A stretch of 54,610 nucleotides of DNA from Hyphomicrobiales bacterium (lineage in GTDB: Bacteria; Pseudomonadota; Alphaproteobacteria; Rhizobiales; Rhizobiaceae), in assembly GCA_900472575.1 (NCBI GenBank), contig UCIV01000003.1, positions 385,601-440,210 on the forward strand, written 5' to 3'. The notes beneath the pieces are model-generated. The model saw nothing but the letters and a program-made list of their open reading frames with translations, made no database searches and was not told the DNA's origin. Each line of letters starts with the position of its first letter. Positions within the stretch are counted from its first letter, which is position 1. The position numbers and the translations under genes were made by a program. This document shows positions 42,412 to 51,734 of the stretch, in pieces.

Positions 42412-42439
42412 GACTGCCCTACTTTGATCTAGGGCAGTC
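42412..42439 (-). other. 10-bp hairpin in the tkt-gap spacer
   Basis: GACTGCCCTA (42412-42421) and TAGGGCAGTC (42430-42439) form a perfect stem with an 8-nt loop. No T-run follows on the minus strand, so it may be an RNA processing or stability element rather than a terminator. Confidence 0.6.
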
Positions 42440-42446
42440 GGTAGCA

Positions 42447-44420
42447 TTAAATTTTTGCTTCGGCGGCAGCGACGACAGCGTCAGCCGTGATGCCGAAGTG
42501 CTTGAAGACATCCTTGGCCGGGCCGGAAGCGCCAAAGCCCTTCATGCCGATGAATGTGCCTTCCGGACCGATGAAGGCATCCCAGCCTTCGCGAACGCCG
42601 GCTTCGACGGCGATCTTGACCGGGGACTTGCCGATGATTTCGGCGCGGTAGGCATCCGGCTGTTCGAAGAAGAGTTCTGTCGAGGGAACCGAGACGACGC
42701 GAACGGTCGTGCCCTTTTCACCGAGCGTCTTTGCCGCAGCTACTGCCAGTTCGACTTCCGAGCCGGATGCGAAGATCGTGACCTTAGCATCGGCATTGCC
42801 GGAGAGTGTGTAGGCGCCCTTGGCCGAACGGTTCTCTTCCGAATATTCGGTGCGAACGGTGGTGAGGTTCTGGCGGGTGAGGGCAAGACCCGACGGACGA
42901 TCCTTGGTCGAGACGGCGATCTGCCAGCATTCGGCAGTTTCGACGGCATCGGCCGGGCGGAACATCATCAGGTTCGGGATGGCGCGCAGCGAGGCCATCT
43001 GTTCGACCGGCTGGTGGGTCGGGCCGTCTTCGCCGACGCCGATCGAATCATGCGTCAGGACGTGGATGACGCGGATACCCATCAGGGATGCCAGGCGGAT
43101 CGGCGGGCGGCAATAATCCGAGAAGATCATGAAGCCGCCGCCGTAAGGGATCAGGCCGCCATGCAGCGCGATGCCGTTCATGGCCGACGCCATGCCGTGC
43201 TCGCGGATGCCCCAGTGCATATAGCGACCGGAGAAATCCGTCGGCGTGACGGAGATCATCTGGCTGGTCTTGGTGTTGTTCGACGGCGTCAGGTCGGCGG
43301 AGCCGCCGAGCGTTTCCGGCAGGAAGCCGTTGATGATTTCAAGCGCGTCTTCGGAAGCCTTGCGGGTTGCGACCGTCGGCTTGGTTTCGGCGAGCTTCTT
43401 CTTGTAGTCGCTGATCGCAGCGTCGAAGCCTGCCGGCAGGTCGCCGGCAAAGCGGCGGTCGAATTCGGCCTTCTTGTCGGACTTTTCGAGGCGGCCTTCC
43501 CATGCCTTGACGGCGTCTGCCGAGCGGGTGCCGGCGGCGCGCCATTCGGACAGGACATCGTTCGGGACGACGAAGGGTTCGTATTCCCAGTTCAGCGCCT
43601 TGCGAGTTGCAGCGATTTCTTCCGCACCGAGCGGGGAGCCGTGAACCTTGTGGCTGCCGGCCTTGTTCGGAGAGCCGAAGCCGATCACCGTCTTGCAGGC
43701 GATAAAGGTCGGCTTGTCGGACTTGTGGGCTTCTTCAATCGCGGCGGCAATGGCTGCCTGATCATGGCCGTCGATTTCGATCGTGTGCCAGTGAACGGCC
43801 TTGAAGCGGGCGATCTGGTCGGTCGAGTCCGACAGCGAAACGGCGCCGTCGATGGTGATCGAATTGTTGTCCCAGAAGAGGACGAGCTTGTTGAGCTTCA
43901 GGTGGCCGGCAAGCGCGATGGCTTCGTGGGAGATGCCTTCCATCAGGCAGCCATCGCCGTTGATCACGTATGTATAGTGATCCTGCAGGTCGGCGCCGAA
44001 TTCGTCGCGCAGCTTGCGTTCGGCAATCGCCATGCCGACGGCATTGGCGATGCCCTGGCCGAGCGGGCCGGTGGTGGTCTCGATGCCGGTGGCGTGGCCG
44101 TATTCCGGATGACCGGCGGTCTTGGAGCCGAGCTGGCGAAAGCCCTTCAGGTCCTCGACGGTCATGTCTTCATAACCGGTCAAATACAGCAGCGAATAAA
44201 GAAGCATCGAACCGTGGCCGGCCGACAGCACGAAGCGATCGCGGTCCGGCCAGTGCGGTTTCGTCGGGTCGAACTTCAAATATTTGGAGAACAGGACCGT
44301 TGCCACGTCGGCCATGCCCATCGGCATGCCCGGGTGGCCGGAATTCGCCTTTTCGACGGCATCCATGGCAAGGAAACGGATCGCATTCGCCATCCGGTCG
44401 TTTTGTTCGCGAGAAGTCAT
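42447..44420 (-). CDS. tkt: transketolase
   Basis: A 657-aa thiamine diphosphate enzyme of the pentose phosphate pathway. Motifs are [20 protein letters not shown], the ThDP-binding [19 protein letters not shown] with NNSITIDG, the central domain [19 protein letters not shown] and [20 protein letters not shown]. The length is full. It starts the tkt-gap unit. The divergent DUF4164-zapA genes lie 323 bp away. Confidence 0.97.
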   Translation of the reverse strand: MTSREQNDRMANAIRFLAMDAVEKANSGHPGMPMGMADVATVLFSKYLKFDPTKPHWPDRDRFVLSAGHGSMLLYSLLYLTGYEDMTVEDLKGFRQLGSKTAGHPEYGHATGIETTTGPLGQGIANAVGMAIAERKLRDEFGADLQDHYTYVINGDGCLMEGISHEAIALAGHLKLNKLVLFWDNNSITIDGAVSLSDSTDQIARFKAVHWHTIEIDGHDQAAIAAAIEEAHKSDKPTFIACKTVIGFGSPNKAGSHKVHGSPLGAEEIAATRKALNWEYEPFVVPNDVLSEWRAAGTRSADAVKAWEGRLEKSDKKAEFDRRFAGDLPAGFDAAISDYKKKLAETKPTVATRKASEDALEIINGFLPETLGGSADLTPSNNTKTSQMISVTPTDFSGRYMHWGIREHGMASAMNGIALHGGLIPYGGGFMIFSDYCRPPIRLASLMGIRVIHVLTHDSIGVGEDGPTHQPVEQMASLRAIPNLMMFRPADAVETAECWQIAVSTKDRPSGLALTRQNLTTVRTEYSEENRSAKGAYTLSGNADAKVTIFASGSEVELAVAAAKTLGEKGTTVRVVSVPSTELFFEQPDAYRAEIIGKSPVKIAVEAGVREGWDAFIGPEGTFIGMKGFGASGPAKDVFKHFGITADAVVAAAEAKI

Positions 44421-44743
44421 GGCTAATCCACTGTATCCGAGTGTCGGTCAGAGGCCCGTTTGGAGGGCCATTTGAGGGAGCGCCTGATCCTTATCAGGTG
44501 GCGCGCGCAAGTCAACAAATGTGGGGCTATAGCTATTACATATTGAGCAGGTTTGCGACAGGTCGCCGTTTGTTTGGGCAGATGTGTGCAAAAACGATAT
44601 AAGGTGATTGATCCACAAGTCGATGACGCACAGAGGGTGGTGGTTTGTTGACCGGCTTTCAAGCGGTGCTTAATCTGTTTTACCTAATGGCGAGGTTTGG
44701 CTGCACGATTCGGTCTTCTTCGCATTCTCACGGGATATGATGG
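44421..44743. other. divergent promoter region tkt / DUF4164-zapA
   Basis: 323 bp without a gene. The right part holds a well-spaced promoter for the plus strand (44648-44676). The left part is AT-richer and should hold the tkt promoter, but no clear hexamers were fixed. Confidence 0.55.
44648..44676 (+). promoter_or_regulatory. sigma-70 type promoter of DUF4164-zapA
   Basis: TTGACC (44648-44653), exactly 17 nt, then TAATCT (44671-44676). The expected start is near 44683, about 60 nt before the DUF4164 ATG. Confidence 0.6.
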
Positions 44744-45016
44744 ATGCCGGCAGAAAAGACGGTTGAGGTGGCGCTTTCGGAACTGCGCGCAGCGGTGGGC
44801 AGTCTCGAAAATGCCGTGGATGCCCGTATCGAACGTCAGCGCGAGAGCCGCGACGTCGATAGCGAAGTTCGTCGCGTCCATGCAGATCGTGCCCGTCTGG
44901 CACAGGAGCTCGATCAGTCGCAATTTCGCGCCAATCGGCTGGAAGAAGTCAATCGCGAAGTATCGCGTCGACTGGTGACGGCTATGGAAACGATCCGCGC
45001 CGTGCTTGATCGCTGA
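44744..45016 (+). CDS. DUF4164 family coiled-coil protein
   Basis: A 90-aa helical protein of the DUF4164 family, found next to zapA in rhizobia. Nearly the whole length is a coiled coil (VALSELRAAVGSLENAVDARI, then RLAQELDQSQFRANRLEEVNREVSRRL). It lies 12 bp upstream of zapA on the same strand. A division-related role is inferred from that pairing only. Confidence 0.88.
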   Translation: MPAEKTVEVALSELRAAVGSLENAVDARIERQRESRDVDSEVRRVHADRARLAQELDQSQFRANRLEEVNREVSRRLVTAMETIRAVLDR

Positions 45017-45028
45017 CGGGAGAATTTG

Positions 45029-45406
45029 ATGGCTCAGATTACAGTCACGATCGATGGCAAGGCCTATCGAATGGCCTGCGAGGAGGGGCAGGAAGATCAC
45101 CTGACCCAGCTTGCCGACCGGCTGGACCGCTATGTCGGCCACCTCAAGGGGCAGTTCGGCGAAATCGGCGATCTGAGGATCACCGTCATGGCCGGCATCA
45201 TGATCATGGACGAACTGTCCGAAATGACGCGTAAGGTTTCGGCTCTCGAGGCGGAACTGGCTTCCCTGCGGTCCAATCGCGACGGATCTATCGAGGTGCA
45301 ACAGCGCAACGAGCAGGTGCTGGTCTCTACGATCGGCGAGCTTGCTGCGCGGATCGAAGGGCTTGCGGCAAAGCTCAACGGGCGCACACCTGCCGAGATC
45401 AATTGA
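45029..45406 (+). CDS. zapA: cell division protein ZapA
   Basis: A 125-aa ZapA, which bundles FtsZ filaments at the division site. The N-terminal domain is AQITVTIDGKAYRMACEEGQEDHLTQLADRLD. A long C-terminal coiled coil follows (MTRKVSALEAELASLRSN, AARIEGLAAKL). The ATG at 45029 follows ACGGGAGA. The 6S RNA gene follows 14 bp after the stop, the common zapA-ssrS order. Confidence 0.94.
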   Translation: MAQITVTIDGKAYRMACEEGQEDHLTQLADRLDRYVGHLKGQFGEIGDLRITVMAGIMIMDELSEMTRKVSALEAELASLRSNRDGSIEVQQRNEQVLVSTIGELAARIEGLAAKLNGRTPAEIN

Positions 45407-45420
45407 TACTTACAAAAATT

Positions 45421-45597
45421 CGATCCCTGGCTACTGGCGCTGCCCGAGGATCGCACATATATTCTGGTCGCGTTCTGCGCTTCCCGACAGGAACCACAAT
45501 CCCTGGGGCCATACTCGATCCAAAGGGAGCTGTCCCTGACCAGGCCCGTGGGCTTGGACATATGGCGCCCACCTACGTTTGTAGGCACCCAGGATCG
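45421..45597 (+). ncRNA. ssrS: 6S RNA
   Basis: A 177-nt segment folds as one long rod. The ends close as CGATCC/GGATCG (45421-45426 with 45592-45597) plus UGG/CCA. Next come GGCGC/GCGCC (45436-45440 with 45565-45569), then a large central bubble, then CUGGUC/GACCAG (45464-45469 with 45538-45543) and an apical arm. A small hairpin CCTAC-GTTT-GTAGG (45572-45585) sits in the 3' strand. Shape, size and position right after zapA match 6S RNA, which binds the sigma-70 RNA polymerase in stationary phase. The 5-formyltetrahydrofolate cyclo-ligase gene that usually follows lies 4.6 kb away. Confidence 0.75.
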
Positions 45598-45739
45598 TAA
45601 ACATCCATCGGTCGCCGCGGATCGCGCTTTCCTTTTTTAGATTGTCGTTGATGCAGTCCGGCGCTTGCCGGATATGCATTGACAATGCCGGCGTTGCGGC
45701 CAAGTTCATTCCGCCCAGTTCAATCGACGGTTCCTCTTC

Positions 45740-47239
45740 ATGCTCTTTGCCAATAACAAGTTTGCCCGGTCTTCGCTCTTCATGCTTTTGATCGGTGCTG
45801 CACTGCTCGTTGCTATCGTCCTGTCGTCCTTCTTCCTTGGAGGCATGACGCGGACCTATTTCGATGAAGTGACTAAGCTGAGGGCGGTGCGCTCTGTCGC
45901 GGCTGACATGCTGGTTCTGCTGAATTCTGCTGAGTCGAGCCAGCGCGGTTATCTTCTGGTGCAAAACGAGGCCTTTCTCGAGCCATACCAAAAGGCGCTC
46001 GAAGCGTTGCCGAGTCAGGTCGAGCGGCTGGAGCGCGTTTCCAAAAATCAGAATACGGTCAACGTGCCGCTTGAGGATATCCGTCGCCTGATCGCTGAAA
46101 AGGTGACGGAGATGCAGTCGACGCTCAATCTTGCCAGCGAGGGCAAGGTGGCGGATGCCGTTGCCATCGTGCGCAATGAGTCCGGCTTCGTCGTCATGCA
46201 GCAGCTTCGGCAGGCGATCGGCGATGTCGTGCAGGAACTGGACGGGCATCTGATCAACGGTATCGGCGAAATCCGCGAAAGCGCGGGATCGCTGCAATAT
46301 GTGACACTTGGCGGCGGACTGCTGATCATCCTGGTCGTCGGCGGCGCAATTGCCGTCGTGATGCAGCATGTGCGTGAACTCGCTCATGCCCGGGCGGAGG
46401 TCGAGGAGCTGAATGTCGGGCTTGAGGAACGGGTCAACGAGCGCACCGAAGACCTGATACAGGCCAATCGTGAAATCCAGCGTTACGCTTATATCGTCTC
46501 CCATGACCTGAGGGCTCCTCTCGTCAATATCATGGGCTTTACCAGCGAACTCGATGCGTCTCTCAAGTCGATCAGTGCCTATGTGCTGGCCGATGAGGCG
46601 CGCCCAAGCGAAGACGAGGTGCGCGAGGCGCGGCTTGCCGTCGAGGAGGATCTACCGGAGGCGATCGGGTTCATCCGGTCATCGACCAAGAAGATGGATG
46701 CCCTGATCAACGCCATCCTGAAGATTTCGCGCGATGGCCGCCGCGAGCTGAAACCTGAACGCATCGATCTCGGCGAAATGCTGGAGACGACGGCCGCAAG
46801 CGTTCATCACCAGGTCAGCGATTCCGGCGGCGAGGTAAGCATCTCCGTGGGCGCAGCCCGTGGTCTTTTGACTGACCGGTTCTCCATGGAGCAGATTTTC
46901 GGCAACCTGTTCGACAATGCGGTAAAGTACAAACATCCGGAGCGACCGCTCAACCTTTCCGTGAAGGCATTCCCGATGGGGCGCAGTGCCGTCCGGATAG
47001 AGGTGGCGGACAATGGTCGCGGGATCGCGCCGGAAGACCATGAACGCGTCTTCGAACTTTTTCGCCGGGCCGGGGTGCAGGATAAGCCGGGCGAGGGGAT
47101 CGGGCTTGCGCATGTGCGCTCGTTAGTCAGAAATTTAGGCGGGGAAATTACTGTGACCTCCACATTGGGGGGAGGATCGACATTTGTCATCCGTCTGCCC
47201 ATGGATCTGTCCCAGTATGTTAGGAGTAGCGGGCCATGA
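45740..47239 (+). CDS. CHASE3-type sensor histidine kinase
   Basis: A 499-aa membrane kinase. Helix 1 is at residues about 13-34, a periplasmic CHASE3-like four-helix sensor at 36-187 (LRAVRSVAADMLVLLNSAESSQRGYLL), and helix 2 at 188-208. A signalling coiled coil leads to the H-box with H255 in YIVSHDLRAPLVNIMGF. The ATPase has N-box NLFDNAVKYK, G1 DNGRGIAP and G2 GEGIGLAHVRSLV. The H-box region carries an insert of about 40 residues between its two helices. The start has a poor ribosome-binding site. It overlaps the next gene by 4 bp. Confidence 0.92.
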   Translation: MLFANNKFARSSLFMLLIGAALLVAIVLSSFFLGGMTRTYFDEVTKLRAVRSVAADMLVLLNSAESSQRGYLLVQNEAFLEPYQKALEALPSQVERLERVSKNQNTVNVPLEDIRRLIAEKVTEMQSTLNLASEGKVADAVAIVRNESGFVVMQQLRQAIGDVVQELDGHLINGIGEIRESAGSLQYVTLGGGLLIILVVGGAIAVVMQHVRELAHARAEVEELNVGLEERVNERTEDLIQANREIQRYAYIVSHDLRAPLVNIMGFTSELDASLKSISAYVLADEARPSEDEVREARLAVEEDLPEAIGFIRSSTKKMDALINAILKISRDGRRELKPERIDLGEMLETTAASVHHQVSDSGGEVSISVGAARGLLTDRFSMEQIFGNLFDNAVKYKHPERPLNLSVKAFPMGRSAVRIEVADNGRGIAPEDHERVFELFRRAGVQDKPGEGIGLAHVRSLVRNLGGEITVTSTLGGGSTFVIRLPMDLSQYVRSSGP

Positions 47240-47679
47240 AAGCTGCCGGCAAGGAAGTCACCATCGTCATGATCGAAGATGACGAAGGGCATGCCCGCCT
47301 GATCGAAAAAAATGTGCGCCGGGCCGGCGTCAGCAACGATATCGTGCCTTTTACCAATGGTACCGATGCGCTCGATTTCATTCTCGGTGCCGACCGCTCG
47401 GGCATGGCCAGCAGCGATCGGCATCTTCTTATCCTTCTCGATCTCAATCTGCCGGATATGTCGGGTATTGACATCCTTGAGAAGGTGAAGTCCAACCCTC
47501 ATGCAAAACGACTGCCCGTGGTGATCCTCACGACGACGGACGACGAGCGTGAAATTCAGCGCTGTTACGATCTCGGCGCGAATGTCTACATTACCAAGCC
47601 AGTGGATTACGATAGTTTTGCACACGCCATTCGACAGCTGGGTCTGTTCTTTTCGGTGATGCAGATACCCGGACAATGA
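47236..47679 (+). CDS. single-domain response regulator (Rcp1-like)
   Basis: A 147-aa receiver domain only. Acidic pair is EDD (14-16), phospho-acceptor Asp69 in LLILLDLNLPDMSG, conserved Thr in VILTTTDDE and Lys in VYITKPVDY. The lack of an output domain and the extended loop after helix 2 resemble Rcp1-type regulators paired with CHASE3 or phytochrome kinases. It overlaps the kinase gene by ATGA and precedes the third module gene by 9 bp. Confidence 0.93.
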   Translation: MKAAGKEVTIVMIEDDEGHARLIEKNVRRAGVSNDIVPFTNGTDALDFILGADRSGMASSDRHLLILLDLNLPDMSGIDILEKVKSNPHAKRLPVVILTTTDDEREIQRCYDLGANVYITKPVDYDSFAHAIRQLGLFFSVMQIPGQ

Positions 47680-47688
47680 TGAGAAGAT

Positions 47689-48720
47689 ATGCCGCGAACG
47701 ATCCTTTATGTTGACGACGATGTCGCTCTGGCCCGTCTCGCGGAACGCCATCTCGGACGCGCCGGTTACAATGTCGTCACTGCCGTCGACGGGGAAAGCG
47801 CCATGGCGGCGTTCGAAAAGGGCGGGATCGATGCGATCGTTCTAGACCACTATCTCCGCGCCGAGACCGGTATGGATATCTTCCATCGCCTGCAGGGGCG
47901 TGGCTGTTCGGCGCCGGTCATTTACGTCACCGGTTCCAGCGAAGCGACGATCGCCATCGAGGCAATGAAGAACGGCGCATCCGATTATGTCATCAAGACC
48001 GTCGGCGACGAGTTCCTGCCGCTGATGCAGAATGCGATCGGCCAGGCGATCTCGACCGCAGATCTGTGGCGCGAGAAGGAAAAGGCCGACCAGGAAATCC
48101 GCATCGGCAAGGAACGAGCCGAAATCCTGCTGGCGGAGGTCAATCACCGCGTAGCAAACAGTCTAGCTCTGGTCGCGGCGATGATCCGACTCCAGGCCGG
48201 AAGCAGCAAGAACGAGGACGTGAAGGCAGCGCTTGCCGAGACACAGGCTCGGATTGCGGCAATCGCCGGCATGCACCGTAGCCTCTACACATCCGATGAC
48301 GTGCGGCAGGTTGAGATGGACAAGTATCTCGGCACGCTGGTCAACGAGGTGCAAGGAACGGTCACCGACCGTCAGGGGGCGACCATCCATCTTTCGGCCG
48401 ACGAGGTAATGTTGACGTCGGATCGCGCAGTTTCCGTCGGCATGATCGTCACCGAGCTTCTGACCAATGCGTTGAAATATGCTTATGAACCGGGAACTGA
48501 TGGCGAAGTACGCGTCCTTCTGACACGTCAGCCGGATGACAAGGCGCTGCTTGCTGTCGAGGATGACGGGATCGGCTGGAAAGAAGGCGACGTCGTCAGG
48601 GGAACAGGTCTTGGAAGCCGGATCGTGAAGTCAATGGCGTCCACGCTCGGATCGGCCATTCAATACGTCGAGCGGCCAAAAGGCACACGTGCGGAGATGA
48701 CGATCGATCTCTCTATTTGA
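47689..48720 (+). CDS. response regulator fused to a HisKA_2/HWE-like histidine kinase
   Basis: A 343-aa soluble protein. Residues 3-120 are a receiver (YVDDD, phospho-acceptor Asp53 in IVLDHYLRAETG, Lys103). From about 145 a HisKA_2-type kinase follows, with His153 in EVNHRVANSLALVAAMIRLQA (HRxxN motif), then ATPase motifs TELLTNALKYAYEPG, VEDDGIGWKEG and GTGLGSRIVKSMA. The order receiver-kinase means the kinase is probably switched by phosphorylation from the upstream proteins. HisKA_2 kinases often feed the alphaproteobacterial general stress response; that role here is inference. Confidence 0.92.
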   Translation: MPRTILYVDDDVALARLAERHLGRAGYNVVTAVDGESAMAAFEKGGIDAIVLDHYLRAETGMDIFHRLQGRGCSAPVIYVTGSSEATIAIEAMKNGASDYVIKTVGDEFLPLMQNAIGQAISTADLWREKEKADQEIRIGKERAEILLAEVNHRVANSLALVAAMIRLQAGSSKNEDVKAALAETQARIAAIAGMHRSLYTSDDVRQVEMDKYLGTLVNEVQGTVTDRQGATIHLSADEVMLTSDRAVSVGMIVTELLTNALKYAYEPGTDGEVRVLLTRQPDDKALLAVEDDGIGWKEGDVVRGTGLGSRIVKSMASTLGSAIQYVERPKGTRAEMTIDLSI

Positions 48721-48798
48721 TCGGCGGCAGACATCAGTTGTTCCAGCCATTGCAATAGACGCAAGCCGACCTTATGATTTCTGCTCACAGGTGAAGGT

Positions 48799-48839
48799 GC
48801 GCAGTTCCGAGAACCGGCTGACGGTTTTCCGAACTGCGC
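48799..48839. repeat. long hairpin after the kinase module
   Basis: GCGCAGTTC (48799-48807) and GAACTGCGC (48831-48839) form a perfect 9-bp stem with inner AACCG/CGGTT pairing. No T-run follows. It lies about 80 bp past the kinase gene and may end the transcript or protect it. Confidence 0.5.
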
Positions 48840-48926
48840 GCGAGATCACATCATGAAATCAACGGCAGCCGCCGCAAGCGGTCAACGTTTTGTGCGCAGG
48901 ATATTGTCCCAGCCTAAGAGCACCTT

Positions 48927-50213
48927 TTGTTAACCGAAATCCTTATCGTCGTTGCACTCACCATATTGAATGGTGTTCTTGCGATGTCGGAACTTGCCGT
49001 TGTTTCATCCCGCCCCATCCGTCTCAAGGTTATGGCAGAGCAGGGAAATCGCGGTGCGGCCACAGCCATCAAGCTTGCCGAAGACCCAGGTCGTTTTCTC
49101 TCTTCCGTTCAGATCGGCATCACGCTGGTTGGTGTTCTTTCCGGCGCATTTTCAGGCGCAACCCTCGGCACGCGCCTGACCTCATGGCTCGAGGCACAAG
49201 GCATGGCCGAGAACCTTGCCGACTGGCTTGGTGTCGGCGGTGTCGTTGTCGTCATCACCTATATGTCGCTTATCCTCGGCGAACTGGTGCCGAAGCAGAT
49301 TGCGCTTCGCGCGCCGGAGTCTGTTGCCGCCCGCGTCGCGCCTGCGATGAAGCTCGTGGCAATGATCGGCGCGCCCATCGTCTGGTTTCTTGATATTTCC
49401 GGCCGCTTCGTGCTGGCCATACTCGGTCAGAAGGGCGAGTCCGAAGACAAGGTGACGGACGAGGAAATCCGCACCGTTCTTGCTGAAGCGCAGAGCGCCG
49501 GCGTCATCGAAAGCGGTGAGTCCGAGATGATTTCGGGCGTCATGCGCCTGGCCGACCGCACCGCCCGCGGCCTGATGACGCCGCGCCGCGATGTCGAGGT
49601 GATCGATACGGAGGACGAGCCGGAGGAAATCCGCGCCCAGCTTCGCGCCACGACACGCTCCCGCCTTCCGGTTCGCAAGGGCAGTTCCGACGAGATCATA
49701 GGCGTTCTGTTCGTCAAGGACGCCTATGATTTCATGGCCGGCGGAAAGCAGTTCGATGTTCAGCTCGCGATGCGCGAGGCTCCCGTCGTCTCCGACCTGA
49801 CCGGCGCTCTCGACGTCATCCAGGCGCTCAGGAAGGCACCGGCGCATATGGTGCTTGTCTATGACGAATACGGTCATTTCGAAGGCATCATCAGCTCCGG
49901 CGACGTGCTGGAGGCAATCACCGGTGTGTTCCAGGAAGACGCGACCGAAGAGCCTGCAATCGTGGTGCGGGACGATGGTTCTTACCTGATCGCCGGCTGG
50001 ATGCCGGTGGATGAGTTCGGGGCGCAGATGGGGATCTCTATCGAGGAAGATCCGGGTTACGAGACCGTTGCCGGTTTCGTGCTTGACGAATTGAAGCACC
50101 TGCCGGAACTCGGCGAAAGCTTCACGACGCATGGCTGGACCTTCGAGGTCGTCGATCTTGACGGTCGGCGTATCGACAAGCTGCTGGTCTCGCGCTCGGG
50201 CGACAAGGCCTGA
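48927..50213 (+). CDS. CNNM/CorC family membrane protein (hemolysin-like)
   Basis: A 428-aa protein. The N-terminal CNNM (DUF21) domain has about four membrane segments (ILIVVALTILNGVLAMSELAVVSSR, ITLVGVLSGAFSGATLG, GVGGVVVVITYMSLILGELVPKQIAL). A CBS pair follows (VMRLADRTARGLMTPRRDVEVIDTE, then VLVYDEYGHFEGIISSGDVLEAITG). The C-terminal CorC_HlyC domain begins at SYLIAGWMPVDEF. Such proteins are linked to Mg/Co efflux. The TTG start is followed directly by a family-like first helix. It overlaps fau by one base. Confidence 0.92.
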   Translation: MLTEILIVVALTILNGVLAMSELAVVSSRPIRLKVMAEQGNRGAATAIKLAEDPGRFLSSVQIGITLVGVLSGAFSGATLGTRLTSWLEAQGMAENLADWLGVGGVVVVITYMSLILGELVPKQIALRAPESVAARVAPAMKLVAMIGAPIVWFLDISGRFVLAILGQKGESEDKVTDEEIRTVLAEAQSAGVIESGESEMISGVMRLADRTARGLMTPRRDVEVIDTEDEPEEIRAQLRATTRSRLPVRKGSSDEIIGVLFVKDAYDFMAGGKQFDVQLAMREAPVVSDLTGALDVIQALRKAPAHMVLVYDEYGHFEGIISSGDVLEAITGVFQEDATEEPAIVVRDDGSYLIAGWMPVDEFGAQMGISIEEDPGYETVAGFVLDELKHLPELGESFTTHGWTFEVVDLDGRRIDKLLVSRSGDKA

Positions 50214-50812
50214 TGGCCGGCCGATCGATCAAGGCGTCGCTGCGGGCCGAAAGGCTCGCGGCGCGCGATGCGCTCAGTGCTGCGGAGCGCGTGGAGAAAA
50301 GCCTGTCGCTGGCATCGCATGGCATGGCGGCGATCTATCTCAACGACGGAACGCTCGTGTCCGGCTTCCTGCCGATCCGCTCCGAGGTGGATGTCCGTCC
50401 TCTTATGGATCTCCTGAGACAACGCGGGGCGCGGATTTGTGTGCCCGTTGTACTCGATAAGGAAACCATCGTTTTTCGCGAACTGACACCCGGCGCCGAG
50501 CTTGTCGCGGGTGTCTTCGGCACGGTCGGGCCGGGGTTGGACGCGGCCGAACTCGACCCCGAGATCATGCTGGTGCCGCTTGCGGCGTTCGACCGCAGAG
50601 GCCACCGGATCGGTTATGGTGGCGGTTATTATGATCGCGCAATTTACCGTTTGCAGCAAAAAGGCTGCAATCCACGGCTGATCGGCATTGCTTTCGACTG
50701 CCAGGAAGTGGCATCAGTTCCCGACGAACCTCATGATATAAGGCTTCACGGGATCCTGACGGAAAGCGGTTTTCGCGATCTGTCCGATGAGGCCATTGTA
50801 AAGATTGGATAG
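50213..50812 (+). CDS. fau: 5-formyltetrahydrofolate cyclo-ligase
   Basis: A 199-aa enzyme converting 5-formyl-THF to 5,10-methenyl-THF with ATP, a folate repair step. The N-terminal SIKASLRAERLAARDAL holds the phosphate-contact basic residues. VPLAAFDRRGHRIGYGGGYYDRAI is the diagnostic motif. The start overlaps the CNNM stop (TGATG), and ymdB follows after 2 bp. fau commonly follows the zapA-6S RNA pair; here four genes lie between. Confidence 0.94.
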   Translation: MAGRSIKASLRAERLAARDALSAAERVEKSLSLASHGMAAIYLNDGTLVSGFLPIRSEVDVRPLMDLLRQRGARICVPVVLDKETIVFRELTPGAELVAGVFGTVGPGLDAAELDPEIMLVPLAAFDRRGHRIGYGGGYYDRAIYRLQQKGCNPRLIGIAFDCQEVASVPDEPHDIRLHGILTESGFRDLSDEAIVKIG

Positions 50813-50814
50813 GA

Positions 50815-51639
50815 ATGCGCCTTCTCTTTCTAGGTGACATGGTCGGCAAGACCGGCCGCACGACCGTATGGGAAAAACTGCCGGGCCTGATTTCCGACCT
50901 GAAGCTCGATTTCGTCATCGTCAACGGCGAGAACGCGGCCGGCGGTTTCGGCATCACCGAGGACATCTTTCTCGAGACGATCAATGCCGGCGCTGATGTC
51001 GTCACCACCGGCAACCACGTTTGGGACCAGAAGGAAGCGGTGACTTTTGCCGGTCGCCACGACCAGTTCCTGCGACCTGCCAACTATCCTGCCGGCACGC
51101 CGGGTAAGGGGTCGGGTCTCTATTATGCCCGCAATGGTGCGCGCATCCTCGTTGCCAACATCATGGGCCGGGTTTTCATGCATCCGGAACTCGACGATCC
51201 CTTCAAGAGCGCCGAGGCAATCCTTGATGCTGCTCCGTTGAAGGAGCAGGCCGACGCGATCATCTTCGATTTCCACGCAGAAGCGACCAGCGAGAAGCAG
51301 TGCTTTGGGCATTTCGTCGACGGGCGCGCCTCGCTCGTTGTCGGCACGCATACCCATGTGCCGACTGCCGATTGCCAGATCCTGAACGGCGGCACCGGCT
51401 ACATGTCGGATGCCGGCATGTGCGGTGACTACGACTCGTCTCTGGGAATGGAGAAGGAAGAGCCGCTCAACCGCTTCATCTCGAAAATGCCTAAGGGCCG
51501 GTTCGAGGCGGCGCATGGACCGGCGACGCTTTGCGGTCTCGGGATCGAGATTTCGGATTCGACCGGGCTTGCCGAAAAGATCGAGCCCATCCGGATCGGG
51601 CCGCGGTTGGCGGAAACCATTCCCAGCTTCTGGCGTTGA
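50815..51639 (+). CDS. ymdB: YmdB family metallophosphoesterase
   Basis: A 274-aa phosphodiesterase of the TIGR00282/YmdB family, acting on 2',3'-cyclic nucleotides in related proteins. Metal ligands are visible in FLGDMVGKTGR (Asp), NGENAAGGFGI (Glu, Asn), TTGNHVWD (Asn, His), DFHAEATSEK (His) and VGTHTHVPTAD (two His). Length is typical. It is the last gene of the CNNM-fau-ymdB operon. Confidence 0.95.
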   Translation: MRLLFLGDMVGKTGRTTVWEKLPGLISDLKLDFVIVNGENAAGGFGITEDIFLETINAGADVVTTGNHVWDQKEAVTFAGRHDQFLRPANYPAGTPGKGSGLYYARNGARILVANIMGRVFMHPELDDPFKSAEAILDAAPLKEQADAIIFDFHAEATSEKQCFGHFVDGRASLVVGTHTHVPTADCQILNGGTGYMSDAGMCGDYDSSLGMEKEEPLNRFISKMPKGRFEAAHGPATLCGLGIEISDSTGLAEKIEPIRIGPRLAETIPSFWR

Positions 51640-51734
51640 TTGGGCAACCGCGGTTACCATGCTATCATTCAGGCATGTGACTTCCTGCACCGGCGCTTGT
51701 GCCGGGCAGGGCGGCATCTGATGGAGGGCATAGC

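Noticed and set aside
42498..44426. Very long open frame (over 600 codons) opposite tkt
   Set aside because: It is an antisense shadow of a high-GC conserved gene, with composition unlike real proteins; the tkt reading is complete. The same holds for the long frames opposite pgk and pyk.
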